A DNA stretch of 37,041 bases from Parvibaculum sp. (GTDB lineage Bacteria; Pseudomonadota; Alphaproteobacteria; Parvibaculales; Parvibaculaceae): NCBI RefSeq assembly GCF_002684405.1, contig NZ_NYVD01000072.1, positions 1-37,041 on the forward strand, read 5' to 3'. Both the position numbers and the translations under genes were made by a program. Under the pieces are notes generated by a model. That model was not told the DNA's origin. It was given only the letters and a program-made list of their open reading frames with translations, and ran no database searches. Within the stretch, counting starts at the first letter, position 1, and every line of letters starts with the position of its first letter. Of this stretch, positions 1 through 7,526 are shown piece by piece.

Positions 1-673
1 CCCGAGCCGTATTACTGCGCGTGTGCGCATGGGGCTCGGCGCGTCGCGCGTGGTGGACATCGAGCGCGAGGTGCATCTGGGCGGGCCGATCCATTCCAAG
101 GGCGTGCTTATTCTGTCGGGCTATATTTCGGGCCGGTTCCTGCCCGCCGTGCCGCTTTCCATGAGCGCCAGCATCGTTTTCGAACAGTCCTATGGCGGGG
201 TGGACGGCGACAGCGCCTCCTCCGCCGAACTCTATGCGCTGATTTCCGCGCTGGCCGAAGCGCCCATTTCGCAGGGCTTCGCGGTGACGGGTTCGGTCAA
301 CCAGCTCGGCGAAGTGCAGGCGATCGGCGGCGTCAACGACAAGATCGAAGGCTTTTTCGACATCTGCATGCGGCGCGGTCTGACCGGCGATCAGGGGGTG
401 CTCATCCCCGCCGCCAATGTGAAGCATCTCATGCTGCGCCAGGATGTGGTGGACGCGGTCGAGCGCGGCATGTTTGCGATTTATCCTGTCGAGCATATCG
501 AAGAGGGCGTAGAACTTCTGATGGGCGCCCCGGCGGGAAAGCGCGGCGAGGATGGCCGGTTTCCGAAAGGCACGATCTTCGCCCGCACCGAGGAACGCCT
601 GGCCGCCTTTGCAGAAAACCAGCGCCGCTTTGCCAGCGAAGGCATTGACGGCAATGGCGACAGGAAATCCTGA
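1..673 (+). CDS. Lon-type ATP-dependent protease, C-terminal proteolytic domain (5' end outside window)
   Basis: Only the C-terminus is present. The frame is open to the left edge and reads through [11 protein letters not shown], so the gene starts upstream. The segment is a Lon (S16) proteolytic domain: the stretch around [20 protein letters not shown] is typical of LonB/LonC-like proteins. The catalytic Ser lies in [10 protein letters not shown] (Ser codon 212-214) and the partner Lys in [11 protein letters not shown] (codon 341-343), so the Ser-Lys dyad is intact. The visible part ends with a charged tail after the domain. The AAA+ or other N-terminal region cannot be seen, so the subfamily is open. 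It probably degrades misfolded or regulatory proteins in the cytoplasm. A USP-like gene starts three bases after the stop, which implies co-transcription. Confidence 0.85.
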   Translation, partial: PSRITARVRMGLGASRVVDIEREVHLGGPIHSKGVLILSGYISGRFLPAVPLSMSASIVFEQSYGGVDGDSASSAELYALISALAEAPISQGFAVTGSVNQLGEVQAIGGVNDKIEGFFDICMRRGLTGDQGVLIPAANVKHLMLRQDVVDAVERGMFAIYPVEHIEEGVELLMGAPAGKRGEDGRFPKGTIFARTEERLAAFAENQRRFASEGIDGNGDRKS

Positions 674-676
674 GCG

Positions 677-1564
677 ATGGCCGTGGAGAACGCCATGGAC
701 GATAGCGGCGCAAAGGACAGGAATACCGGCACCCCGCCCGCACCCGGCGAAGGGCAGGCGGAGAAGCCGCGTATCGTGATCGGCCTCGATACCTCGATCG
801 TGGCGCGCGAGACGCTGTCGCTTGCCGCCCGGCTCGCCGCCTCGGTCGATGCGCGGCTGAGCGGCGTTTTCGTGGAAGACGAGGATCTGCTCAATCTCGC
901 CGGGCTTCCTTTTGCGCGCGAGATTTCCTTTTCCGGGCAGGTGAGCCCCGTCGATACCGACCGTATGCTGCGCGCCATGCGCGCCCAGGCAGAAAGCGCT
1001 CGCCGCGTCCTTTCGCGCATTGCCGACGAAGCGCATGTGGAGTGGAGTTTCGATGTGCGGCGCGGACGCCCCTTGCGTTCGCTCGCCGCCGCCGCCCGGC
1101 ATGAGGACACGCTGGTCATTCGCGCGCCGGGCTCCTCGCCCCGCGAAGTCGGCCGGGCCGTCCATGCCGCGACGAGGGAAGCGCGCGCCGACGTGCTGCT
1201 GGTCGCAAAACGCGCCGGGCTCAAAGGCGCGGTGCCGCCCAAAAGCGCGGTACAGGGTGTAAAGCCGGGCCGGCCCGTCGTCGCCATTGACGAAGGCTCC
1301 AGCCTCGGCGAAAGCTGCACGGCCTTCGCGGAAGGACTGGCGCGGCGCCTGGGCTCGACATTTCAGCGCGTGCGCGCGCGCGGTGCGTCGGCGGCCGATA
1401 TCGCCGAAGCGGCGCATCGCGCGGGCGTGGGGCTGCTGGTGGCAAATGCCGGCTGGCTGGGTAATGATGAGGACGCGGCACGGCTCTCCATGGCGGCGGG
1501 CTGTCCGGTTCTGCTTCTCGGGTCCGAGCGGACGAATGTCCCCGACCTCAAGACGGACGAATAA
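677..1564 (+). CDS. Degenerate tandem universal-stress-protein-like protein
   Basis: The product is 295 residues and starts three bases after the Lon-type protease stop. A polar, Pro/Gly-rich N-terminus (about 30 residues) precedes PRIVIGLDTS, which resembles strand 1 of a USP fold. A second half begins near RPVVAIDEGSS, suggesting two USP-like modules. The nucleotide-binding glycine signature (G-2x-G-9x-G) that ends ATP-binding USPs is not recognisable: the matching area reads LLVANAGWLGNDEDAA. I therefore infer a divergent USP that may not bind ATP. The next gene is a better-preserved USP, ten bases downstream, and all three genes probably form one operon. The USP assignment is moderate and rests on fold-like pattern and context. 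Confidence 0.6.
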   Translation: MAVENAMDDSGAKDRNTGTPPAPGEGQAEKPRIVIGLDTSIVARETLSLAARLAASVDARLSGVFVEDEDLLNLAGLPFAREISFSGQVSPVDTDRMLRAMRAQAESARRVLSRIADEAHVEWSFDVRRGRPLRSLAAAARHEDTLVIRAPGSSPREVGRAVHAATREARADVLLVAKRAGLKGAVPPKSAVQGVKPGRPVVAIDEGSSLGESCTAFAEGLARRLGSTFQRVRARGASAADIAEAAHRAGVGLLVANAGWLGNDEDAARLSMAAGCPVLLLGSERTNVPDLKTDE

Positions 1565-1574
1565 GGAGAAAGAA

Positions 1575-2435
1575 ATGTCTGTGCGCAAGATTCTGGTTCC
1601 GCTTTCAGGAACATCGTCCGACGGGGAAGTGTTGGCGACGGCGCTGTCGGTGACGCGCGATTTCGGCGCCCAGCTTGTCGGCCTGTTCTCACGGCCCGAC
1701 CCGGCCGACGCGCTGCCCTATCTGGGCGACGGCGTGTCGGGGCAGGTCATAGAAGACCTTCTGACCGCGGCGAAGCAGGGCGCCGACCAGGCCGCCGCCA
1801 AGGCGCTGGCGGGCCTGAAGGAAGCGGCGGACAAGGTCGGTCTCCCGGTTGTGGACAAGGGCGACTTCACGCTCCCCTCGGCGCGCTTTCTCGATGTGAC
1901 GGGCCGCCGCGACGAAGTCGTCGCGAGGCTCAGCCGTTTGGCCGATCTCATCATTTTCGGCGACACCGATGAATTCGGCGGCGCCGGCGGCACCGCGCTC
2001 GAAGCGGCCATGATGAGCGGCGGGCGGCCCGTGCTTATCGCCCCGCGTAAATCATGGGCCCCGGTCGGCGGCTCGGTCGCGATCGGATGGGACCGCAGCG
2101 TCGAAGCCGCTCACGCGGTAACGGGCGCATTGCCGTTTCTCGCCAAGGCAAAAAGCGTCACAATCATCTGTGTGGGCGAAGACGATCACGAACCGGTCAG
2201 CGGCGAACTCCTCTCCGACTATCTGAAACTTCACGGCGTCGAGGTCGAAATCAAGAAGATCGACCGGAAAGATCGCGCCGTGGGAGAGGTTCTGCTGACC
2301 GAAGCGGAAACCTCCAAGGTCGACCTGCTCGTCATGGGCGGCTATGGCCACAGCCGGCTTCGCGAATTCTTCATGGGGGGCGCCACGCAGCATATTCGCG
2401 CCCATGCGACGCTGCCCGTTCTGATGGCCCACTGA
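1575..2435 (+). CDS. Universal stress protein, tandem UspA-type domains
   Basis: The ATG at 1575 is chosen because it follows a strong AAGGAGAAAGAA ribosome site and gives the classic USP start MSVRKILVPLSG. An upstream in-frame extension would overlap the previous gene. The product is 286 residues with two USP modules (about 1-157 and 163-286). The C-terminal module carries the nucleotide-binding signature G-2x-G-9x-G around residues 255-270 (MGGYGHSRLREFFMGG), followed by PVLM, as in ATP-binding UspA proteins. The N-terminal module lacks it. Family members are cytoplasmic stress-resilience proteins without a single defined reaction. It lies in the presumed Lon-type protease/USP/USP operon. 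Confidence 0.85.
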   Translation: MSVRKILVPLSGTSSDGEVLATALSVTRDFGAQLVGLFSRPDPADALPYLGDGVSGQVIEDLLTAAKQGADQAAAKALAGLKEAADKVGLPVVDKGDFTLPSARFLDVTGRRDEVVARLSRLADLIIFGDTDEFGGAGGTALEAAMMSGGRPVLIAPRKSWAPVGGSVAIGWDRSVEAAHAVTGALPFLAKAKSVTIICVGEDDHEPVSGELLSDYLKLHGVEVEIKKIDRKDRAVGEVLLTEAETSKVDLLVMGGYGHSRLREFFMGGATQHIRAHATLPVLMAH

Positions 2436-2518
2436 CGCACGCAACCAATCATCGACAGGACAGCCGACCTTAAAAAGCGGCCGGCTGCGGTAAACCAGGA
2501 AACAGGATCCAGGAAGAC

Positions 2519-2893
2519 ATGACCCTTTATCGCGTTCACATGTCGCTCGCGCGCAACGACGAATTTCCCGAAGGCTCCTCCGCGCATGGCTATGATTTCG
2601 TCGTGCCGCTCGACGGCGACATGAAGCTCGACCCCGATGCCTGGAAGTCTCATTCCAAGGATTGCGTCGTGCGTCATTTCAGCGAAGGCGAAGAAGACCA
2701 GCGCGGCCTACTGCGCCATATCGGTCGCGGCTGGGTGATCGACTACGATGCCGCCACGCCCGAAGGAGACGAGCCTTTCTTCAAGCTCGACCGCCATGAA
2801 ATCAAGGTTGGCGAATATCTTTCGGTGAAGGAAGACGACGACGAGACGCGCACCTATCACATCGTCTCGGTGGAGCCCTGGCTCAAGAGCTGA
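2519..2893 (+). CDS. Conserved hypothetical protein, 124 aa
   Basis: The ORF is a soluble acidic protein of 124 residues starting MTLYRVHMSLARNDEFPEG, with an AGGAAGAC ribosome site just before the ATG. It has no signal peptide, membrane segment or catalytic motif that I recognise. Notable features are several His/Asp/Glu clusters (SEGEEDQ, VKEDDDETRTYH) and a strand-rich pattern ending in HIVSVEPW. It lies 83 bases after the USP gene and ends just before an intrinsic terminator, so it may be the last gene of the Lon-type protease/USP operon or be transcribed alone. Codon use matches the neighbours. I do not assign a function. Confidence 0.7.
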   Translation: MTLYRVHMSLARNDEFPEGSSAHGYDFVVPLDGDMKLDPDAWKSHSKDCVVRHFSEGEEDQRGLLRHIGRGWVIDYDAATPEGDEPFFKLDRHEIKVGEYLSVKEDDDETRTYHIVSVEPWLKS

Positions 2894-2919
2894 GGGAAAA
2901 GCACCCCGTCAAAACAAAG

Positions 2920-2950
2920 AAGCCGGCCAGCTTTTGCTGACCGGCTTTTT
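2920..2950 (+). terminator. Intrinsic terminator after the 124-aa gene
   Basis: An inverted repeat (AAGCCGGCCAGC, loop TTTT, GCTGACCGGCTT, with one G-T pair) is followed by a T run on the + strand. It lies 27 bases after the stop at 2893 and before the convergent condensing-enzyme gene ending at 2972, which it may also help to terminate. Confidence 0.85.
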
Positions 2951-2971
2951 CATTGCGTGACGGCGTGAAGG

Positions 2972-4096
2972 TCAGGCGCGCTTGCGCACCAGAATATTGC
3001 CTGCCGAATAGCCCGCGCCGAAGGAGCAGATCAGGCCGAGATCGCCTTCCTTCAGATCTTCGCTGTTCTGGCTGAAGGCGATGATGGAGCCCGCCGAACT
3101 CGTATTGGCGTATTCCTGCAGGATGTTCGGCTGCTCGCCCGGTTCCGGGTCGCGACCCAGCACCTTGCGGCCGATGAAGTCGTTCATGTTCTTGTTGGCC
3201 TGGTGCAGCCACATCCGCTTCAGGTCTTTCGGATCGAGGCCTTCATCCTTCATGTGCTGGAGGATGAGTTCGGCCACCATCGGCACCACTTCCTTGAAGA
3301 CCTTGCGGCCTTCCTGCACGAAGAGCTTGTCCTTCGCGCCGATGCCGTCCGGCGTCGCGCGGTTCAGGAAGCCGAAATTGTTGCGGATATTGTTGGAAAA
3401 TTTGGTGATGAGGCGCGTACCCAGAATTTCCCATGCGCCGGGCGCGGTGCAGGTCTCTTCGCGCTCCAGCACGATGGCGGTGCACACATCGCCGAAAATG
3501 AAATGGCTGTCGCGGTCGCGGAAATTGAGATGGCCGGAACAGATTTCCGGATCGACCACCAGCACCGTATCGACGCTGCCCGAGCGCAGCATGTCATAGG
3601 CCTGCTGGATGCCGAATGTGGCCGACGAACAGGCGACATTCATGTCGAAGCCGAAGCCTTCGATGCCGAGCAGGTCCTGCACTTCAACGGCGATGGCCGG
3701 ATAGGGACGCTCGAGGTTGGAGCAGGCGACGATGACGGCGTCGATGTCTTCGGGCTTCTTCTGCGCCCGCGCCATCGCCTTGTTGGCGGCGTCGACCGCC
3801 ATTTCCGCCAGGATCGACGGCTCGTCATTGGAGCGCTGCGGCAGGCGCGGCGCCATGATGTCCGGGTCGATGATGCCCGACTTGTTCATGACATAGCGGG
3901 CTTCGATGCCGGATGCCTTGACGATGAACTCCACGTTGGATTCCGCGAGAGCTTCCACCTCGCCGCGTTCGATCGCGTCGGCGTTCTCTTCATTGTGTTT
4001 GCGGACATAGGCGTTGAAGCTGTCCACAAGTTCCTGGTTGGAGATCGAATTGGGCGGGGTGAAGACACCCGTCCCGCTTATGACGACTTTTGTCAC
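2972..4096 (-). CDS. 3-oxoacyl-ACP synthase III-like condensing enzyme
   Basis: The product is 374 residues and is initiated by GTG (4094-4096) behind an AGGTGG ribosome site. It is a thiolase-fold KAS III-type enzyme. The Cys-His-Asn triad is intact: C156 in NVACSSATFG, H298 in WLHQANKNMNDF and N331 in YANTSSAG. It is longer than housekeeping FabH (about 320 residues) and carries an insertion after the first strand (residues 33-60). From memory it resembles Pseudomonas PA3286, which condenses medium-chain acyl-CoA from beta-oxidation with malonyl-ACP. That substrate is an inference here, because no fatty-acid synthesis genes lie beside it. It is divergent from the PNPOx-like gene, with a 200-base shared upstream region. 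Confidence 0.85.
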   Translation of the reverse strand: MTKVVISGTGVFTPPNSISNQELVDSFNAYVRKHNEENADAIERGEVEALAESNVEFIVKASGIEARYVMNKSGIIDPDIMAPRLPQRSNDEPSILAEMAVDAANKAMARAQKKPEDIDAVIVACSNLERPYPAIAVEVQDLLGIEGFGFDMNVACSSATFGIQQAYDMLRSGSVDTVLVVDPEICSGHLNFRDRDSHFIFGDVCTAIVLEREETCTAPGAWEILGTRLITKFSNNIRNNFGFLNRATPDGIGAKDKLFVQEGRKVFKEVVPMVAELILQHMKDEGLDPKDLKRMWLHQANKNMNDFIGRKVLGRDPEPGEQPNILQEYANTSSAGSIIAFSQNSEDLKEGDLGLICSFGAGYSAGNILVRKRA

Positions 4097-4296
4097 TGGG
4101 CCACCTGATTGTCATGTTCACGTCCCGGCGCCCTTGTCCCGAACGCCTGTCGGACCATGCCTGTCGCGTTGCCCCCAAAGGCACCGGCATGTCGGCTCCT
4201 CCCGAAACCGAGGGCCAAACATATGCCAGCGGCAGCGCTTATGCCATATGCAAGGCGGGATACATTGGCGATAGCGTGAATAGACGGATTAACCTT
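4097..4296. other. Divergent intergenic region between the KAS III-like and PNPOx-like genes
   Basis: This 200-base non-coding region should hold the promoters of both flanking genes. It contains two CATATG hexamers 25 bases apart (4220-4225 and 4245-4250) flanking an AGCG-N4-CGCT dyad (4228-4239). That could be an operator but is not perfectly symmetric. I could not identify a convincing -35/-10 pair. Confidence 0.35.
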
Positions 4297-5004
4297 ATGG
4301 GTATTTCACCATGGGAAGAGGCGAGGCCGCCGGGGGATGAGGCCATCGGGCGGCTGACGCTGGACGGGCTCTGGCAGGGTGCGCGTGTGCTGCTGGCGGA
4401 GGGGGCGACGACGCCCGGATCGCCGCTCAGAAAGCCGGTGCTTTCCACTGTGGACGTGGGCGGGGCCCCGCGGGCCCGGACCGTGATTCTCCGGCATTTC
4501 GATCCGGCGCGCCGCCGGCTCGAAACCTATACCGATGCGCGCACGGCAAAGGCCGCCGAACTCGACGCGAACCCCATGGCGGCCTTCACTTTTTACGATT
4601 CGCGCCGGGAAACGCAGCTCCGCCTGTCGGGCCGCGTGACGCTACACACCGATGACGAATGCGCCGAGCGCGCCTGGAACACGCTCGGTCCCCGCAACAT
4701 GGCGGATTATCTGGCCCGCGCCGTGCCCGGCACCCCCAGCCCGTCCCCGCAGGCCGCCATGGCGGACGGGGAGGGGGATGAGGCGCGCAGGGCGGCGGCG
4801 AGGGCCAACTTCGCCGTGCTGGTCTTCACCTATGACAGGCTGGACATGCTGGTGCTGGGACGCGCCATACATCGGCGCGCGCTCTTTGGATGGACGACAT
4901 CCCCCGCATCCGCGTCGGACGACGCGACATCCGGTTTGACCGCGCCTGACGACGCGACATCTGATCTGACCGCGCCGGACGACGCGGTTTGGCTGGTCCC
5001 CTGA
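4297..5004 (+). CDS. Pyridoxamine 5'-phosphate oxidase-like FMN-binding protein with C-terminal tandem repeat
   Basis: The ATG at 4297 gives a 235-residue protein. It has the split-barrel PNPOx fold pattern: GAPRARTVILRHF (residues 57-68), DARTAKAAEL (80-89) and TQLRLSG (106-112), which in this family contact FMN, followed by W127-N-x-L. An Ala/Pro/Gly-rich insertion (about 143-168) precedes the final barrel strands. The C-terminus carries a 10-residue repeat (DDATSGLTAP, DDATSDLTAP, then DDAVWLVP) encoded by a 30-bp DNA repeat. The last unit supplies the family's usual W-x-x-P end. Catalysis of true pyridoxamine phosphate oxidation is uncertain; it may be a general flavin reductase or oxidase. 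The ribosome site is weak. Confidence 0.8.
   Translation: MGISPWEEARPPGDEAIGRLTLDGLWQGARVLLAEGATTPGSPLRKPVLSTVDVGGAPRARTVILRHFDPARRRLETYTDARTAKAAELDANPMAAFTFYDSRRETQLRLSGRVTLHTDDECAERAWNTLGPRNMADYLARAVPGTPSPSPQAAMADGEGDEARRAAARANFAVLVFTYDRLDMLVLGRAIHRRALFGWTTSPASASDDATSGLTAPDDATSDLTAPDDAVWLVP
4918..4986 (+). repeat. 30-bp in-frame tandem repeat, about 2.3 copies
   Basis: Units are 4918-4947, 4948-4977 and a partial third from 4978, each beginning GACGACGCG. The first two differ at only a few positions. The period is a multiple of three, so copy-number change would keep the PNPOx-like frame. It lies in the last 30 codons. Confidence 0.9.
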
Positions 5005-5016
5005 CGCCAGCTCTTC

Positions 5017-5709
5017 TCAGAGCATGGCGGCGGAAGCGTCCGACGATTTGTCGTCCTTATCGGACTTTCCGGACTTGTCGTCGGCCTTCTTGTCGTTTTT
5101 CGAGGCGGACGGCTTCACTTCCAGCCCCTCGGCCTGAATGTCGCCGCTCATCTGGCCGCCCTGCTCGACCTTCAACTCGCCATAACGGACCTCGCCCGTG
5201 ACGCGACCCGTCGAGGTGATGGTCAGGCATTTGCGAACCAGCAGCGTCCCGTCGAACTTGCCGGTGATTTCCGCCTCGTCCACGGTCGCTTCGCCGCGCA
5301 CGTCGCCGGTTTCGCTCACGGTCAGCGAACCGCTTTCGATGGTGGCCTGCACATCGCCCTCAATCACGAGCGAATCGCAGGACTGGATCTTGCCTTCAAG
5401 CTTCAGGCCACGGCCGACATGAAGATTGGCGGCCGGCGGCGTCGCCTCCGCGCTCGATCCGGTGCCCCCGGTGCCATTGCTGGTGCTCGGTGATGTCTGG
5501 AGAGTTCGCACGGTCGGTTTCCTTGCTTCGTAAGAGGGAGTTACGCGGCTGTAGGGAGTGTCGTCCCCTTCGGCTTTCTGCTCGTTGATGGGTCGCATGG
5601 ACGATGCCCTCTGCGCTGATGAAGACTGATCTTCTGTGGACGTATTTTTCTGGGACGTTCGCTCGGCGTGGGAGCGATCCCCTGAATCGCTCTTGGGGCG
5701 TTTGAACAT
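5017..5709 (-). CDS. Bactofilin-family polymer-forming cytoskeletal protein
   Basis: The start at 5709 (MFKRPKSDSGD) follows a GGAGGG ribosome site and gives 230 residues; a longer upstream reading lacks such a site. Residues 96-195 form the bactofilin core, a regular beta-helix pattern of short hydrophobic strands with glycine turns (LHVGRGLKLEGKI, LVIEGDV, LTVSETGDVRGE, LKVEQGGQMSGD). About 95 residues of Ser/Thr/Arg-rich, probably disordered sequence precede it. A Lys/Asp-rich tail (SKNDKKADDKSGKSDKDDK) follows. Bactofilins self-assemble without nucleotide into filaments that shape or polarise the cell envelope. No M23 peptidase partner gene is adjacent. The gene stands alone, converging on the PNPOx-like gene. 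Confidence 0.9.
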   Translation of the reverse strand: MFKRPKSDSGDRSHAERTSQKNTSTEDQSSSAQRASSMRPINEQKAEGDDTPYSRVTPSYEARKPTVRTLQTSPSTSNGTGGTGSSAEATPPAANLHVGRGLKLEGKIQSCDSLVIEGDVQATIESGSLTVSETGDVRGEATVDEAEITGKFDGTLLVRKCLTITSTGRVTGEVRYGELKVEQGGQMSGDIQAEGLEVKPSASKNDKKADDKSGKSDKDDKSSDASAAML

Positions 5710-5818
5710 TTGGGAGCCCTCCGCAAATCGGTGAAGGCCCAATCGGTACAAGCGTAGTTTGGCCCGTATGTGCCGAGATTGTGGCGGAAGAGTGATTGCG
5801 TCAAAAGATGTGTGGAGA

Positions 5819-5839
5819 AATCACTGCGGCACAGTGATT
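5819..5839 (-). terminator. Stem-loop overlapping the tag stop codon
   Basis: An inverted repeat (AATCACTG at 5819-5826, CAGTGATT at 5832-5839, 5-base loop) overlaps the TAA stop of tag. Only a weak T stretch follows on the - strand, so terminator activity is uncertain. Confidence 0.4.
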
Positions 5840-6431
5840 ATTTGCGTGCAAGCTGCGCACACGCATCGTGACGCGGACAGGTGACGAGATGATCGTTCAC
5901 GATGCCGACCGCTTGCGAGAACGCATAGACGATGGTCGGACCGCAAAAACGGAAGCCTTCCTGTTTCAGCGCTTTCGACATTTTCCGGCTCATCTCCGTT
6001 TCCGCCGGCACGTCCGAGAAGCGTTTGAAGCGGTTGACCTGAGGCACACCGTCCACGAACGACCACAGGAAATCCGAGAAGCCGCCATCACGCTCCATAA
6101 TCTCCAGCCAGGATTGCGCATTGGAGATCGTCGCTTCTATTTTTCCGCGATGGCGAACGATCCCCGCATTGCCGAGAAGCTTCTCGACGCGTTTGGGCGT
6201 GTAGCGCGCGATTTTCTCCGGCTGGAAGCCGTCGAACGCCTCACGAAACGCTTCGCGCTTGCGAAGAATGGTGATCCAGGAAAGCCCCGCCTGAAAGCCG
6301 TCGAGGACGAGTTTCTCGAACAGCGCCCGGTCGTCATATTCCGGGACGCCCCATTCCTCGTCGTGATAGGCGATGTAGAACGGGTCGTTGCCCGGCCAGG
6401 GACATCGGCCCGAGGCGTCACTCGTCGGCAT
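5838..6431 (-). CDS. tag: DNA-3-methyladenine glycosylase I
   Basis: The product is 197 residues. It excises 3-methyladenine from alkylated DNA, the first step of base excision repair. The sequence is strongly Tag-like: RCPWPGNDPFYIAYHDEEWGVP, DGFQAGLSWITIL, AGIVRHRGKIEA and GFRFCGPTIVYAFSQAVGIVNDH. The zinc ligands C10, H23, H181 and C185 match C4, H17, H175 and C179 of E. coli Tag with a constant offset of six. D44 occupies the position of E. coli Glu38. The ATG at 6431 overlaps the 3' end of ygfZ by 14 bases, which implies translational coupling. A longer N-terminal reading would lie inside ygfZ. Confidence 0.93.
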   Translation of the reverse strand: MPTSDASGRCPWPGNDPFYIAYHDEEWGVPEYDDRALFEKLVLDGFQAGLSWITILRKREAFREAFDGFQPEKIARYTPKRVEKLLGNAGIVRHRGKIEATISNAQSWLEIMERDGGFSDFLWSFVDGVPQVNRFKRFSDVPAETEMSRKMSKALKQEGFRFCGPTIVYAFSQAVGIVNDHLVTCPRHDACAQLARK

Positions 6432-7326
6432 TCGCGCTGTCCTCCAGCGAAAAACCCGCCCAATCCGGCACTTCCGGCACGAGCGTCGCATCATTCGCGT
6501 CGAGCGTCTGGCCGGAGAGCAGGTCGAGACGCAGGAGCGCCAGGACGCGCCCGGTCTTTCTATCGCCGGAAAAAACCGTTCCGACCTCACGCGTGCCCGC
6601 CTTCACCGGCGTTCCGGGCGCGGGCATCATCGCGCCTTTGACAGCGCAAGGCAGGAGCCGCTTGCGCACGCTGCCGCGCCTTTTGGTGCGCGACGTCACT
6701 TCCTGACCGACATAACAGCCCTTCTTGAAGTCGATCCCGTGCAGCTCATCGAGATTGAGTTCCAGCGGGAAGCTCTTTTCGGCCTCATAGTCGTGCGTGG
6801 CATCGCCGACGCCGAGCCCGATGCGGTGCCGGTGCCATGCCTCCGGCGTGGCTTCCTCCGCGCCTATGGAGGCGATGAAGCCCGCCACGTCTTCGCGCGG
6901 CAGGATCGCCCGCGTGCCGAGCGCGGCAAGGCGCGGATCGGGGAAGAGAGCGCCCTCATCCGGGGCGGTCGCCGCCACCTCGCCGTCCCAGAGCGCCGCG
7001 ACGCAATGGCTTTCGGTCAGGTTCTCGATCTCCACCTTGGCGCGGAGCTTGTACATGGTGAGGCGCTTGGCCAGGGCCGCGGCGCGCCCGGCCTCGCAAT
7101 CGAGAAGGAAGCGGCCTTCCGCGTCTTCCGCGATGAAGAAATCGAAGAGGAATTTGCCCTGAGGCGTCAGCAGCGCCGAATAGATGGCTTCGCCGGGGCC
7201 CGCGCTCTCTACATTGTTGGTGACGAGACCCTGCAGAAAGGCGCGCATATCCGGGCCGGAGAGGCGCAGGACGCCGCGTTCGGGCAGGATTGCCGCTTTG
7301 AGGCCGGACGTTTCGGAGGCGGACAT
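6418..7326 (-). CDS. ygfZ: YgfZ/GcvT-domain folate-binding protein
   Basis: The start at 7326 (MSASETSGLKAAILPERG) is preceded by a GGAG ribosome site and gives 302 residues. The signature KKGCYVGQEVTSRTKRRG (K-G-C-Y-x-G-Q-E, Cys204) defines the YgfZ family, related to the glycine cleavage T-protein. In E. coli the protein supports repair or assembly of certain Fe-S enzymes (such as MiaB) and uses tetrahydrofolate. The N-terminal part (LQGLVTNNV, TPQGKFLFDF) matches the family. It shares an overlapping operon with tag. The upstream 200 bases are shared with the divergent glycosyltransferase gene. Confidence 0.92.
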   Translation of the reverse strand: MSASETSGLKAAILPERGVLRLSGPDMRAFLQGLVTNNVESAGPGEAIYSALLTPQGKFLFDFFIAEDAEGRFLLDCEAGRAAALAKRLTMYKLRAKVEIENLTESHCVAALWDGEVAATAPDEGALFPDPRLAALGTRAILPREDVAGFIASIGAEEATPEAWHRHRIGLGVGDATHDYEAEKSFPLELNLDELHGIDFKKGCYVGQEVTSRTKRRGSVRKRLLPCAVKGAMMPAPGTPVKAGTREVGTVFSGDRKTGRVLALLRLDLLSGQTLDANDATLVPEVPDWAGFSLEDSANADE

Positions 7327-7449
7327 GGGGCTCCAGCGCAGTGAAATGACGAGGGTCCACATTTAGGCTTCGGCGGCGCGCCCCGCAAGGAGGGCGGCGG
7401 CCCCGACGCGGCCCGGATGCTACAGGGGCAGGGCGGGCCCGGTGCAGAC

Positions 7450-7478
7450 TTGGCAGGCCCCGGAGCGCAACCTATAAC
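7450..7478 (+). promoter_or_regulatory. Candidate sigma70-type promoter for the glycosyltransferase gene
   Basis: TTGGCA (7450-7455), a 17-base spacer and TATAAC (7473-7478) lie about 50 bases before the gene at 7527. The remainder of the 7327-7526 interval shows nothing else I can name. Confidence 0.55.
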
Positions 7479-7526
7479 GGCCCAACCCTTCCGATAGGGG
7501 CATCGCCGACGCGAAAAGAGGCCGGA

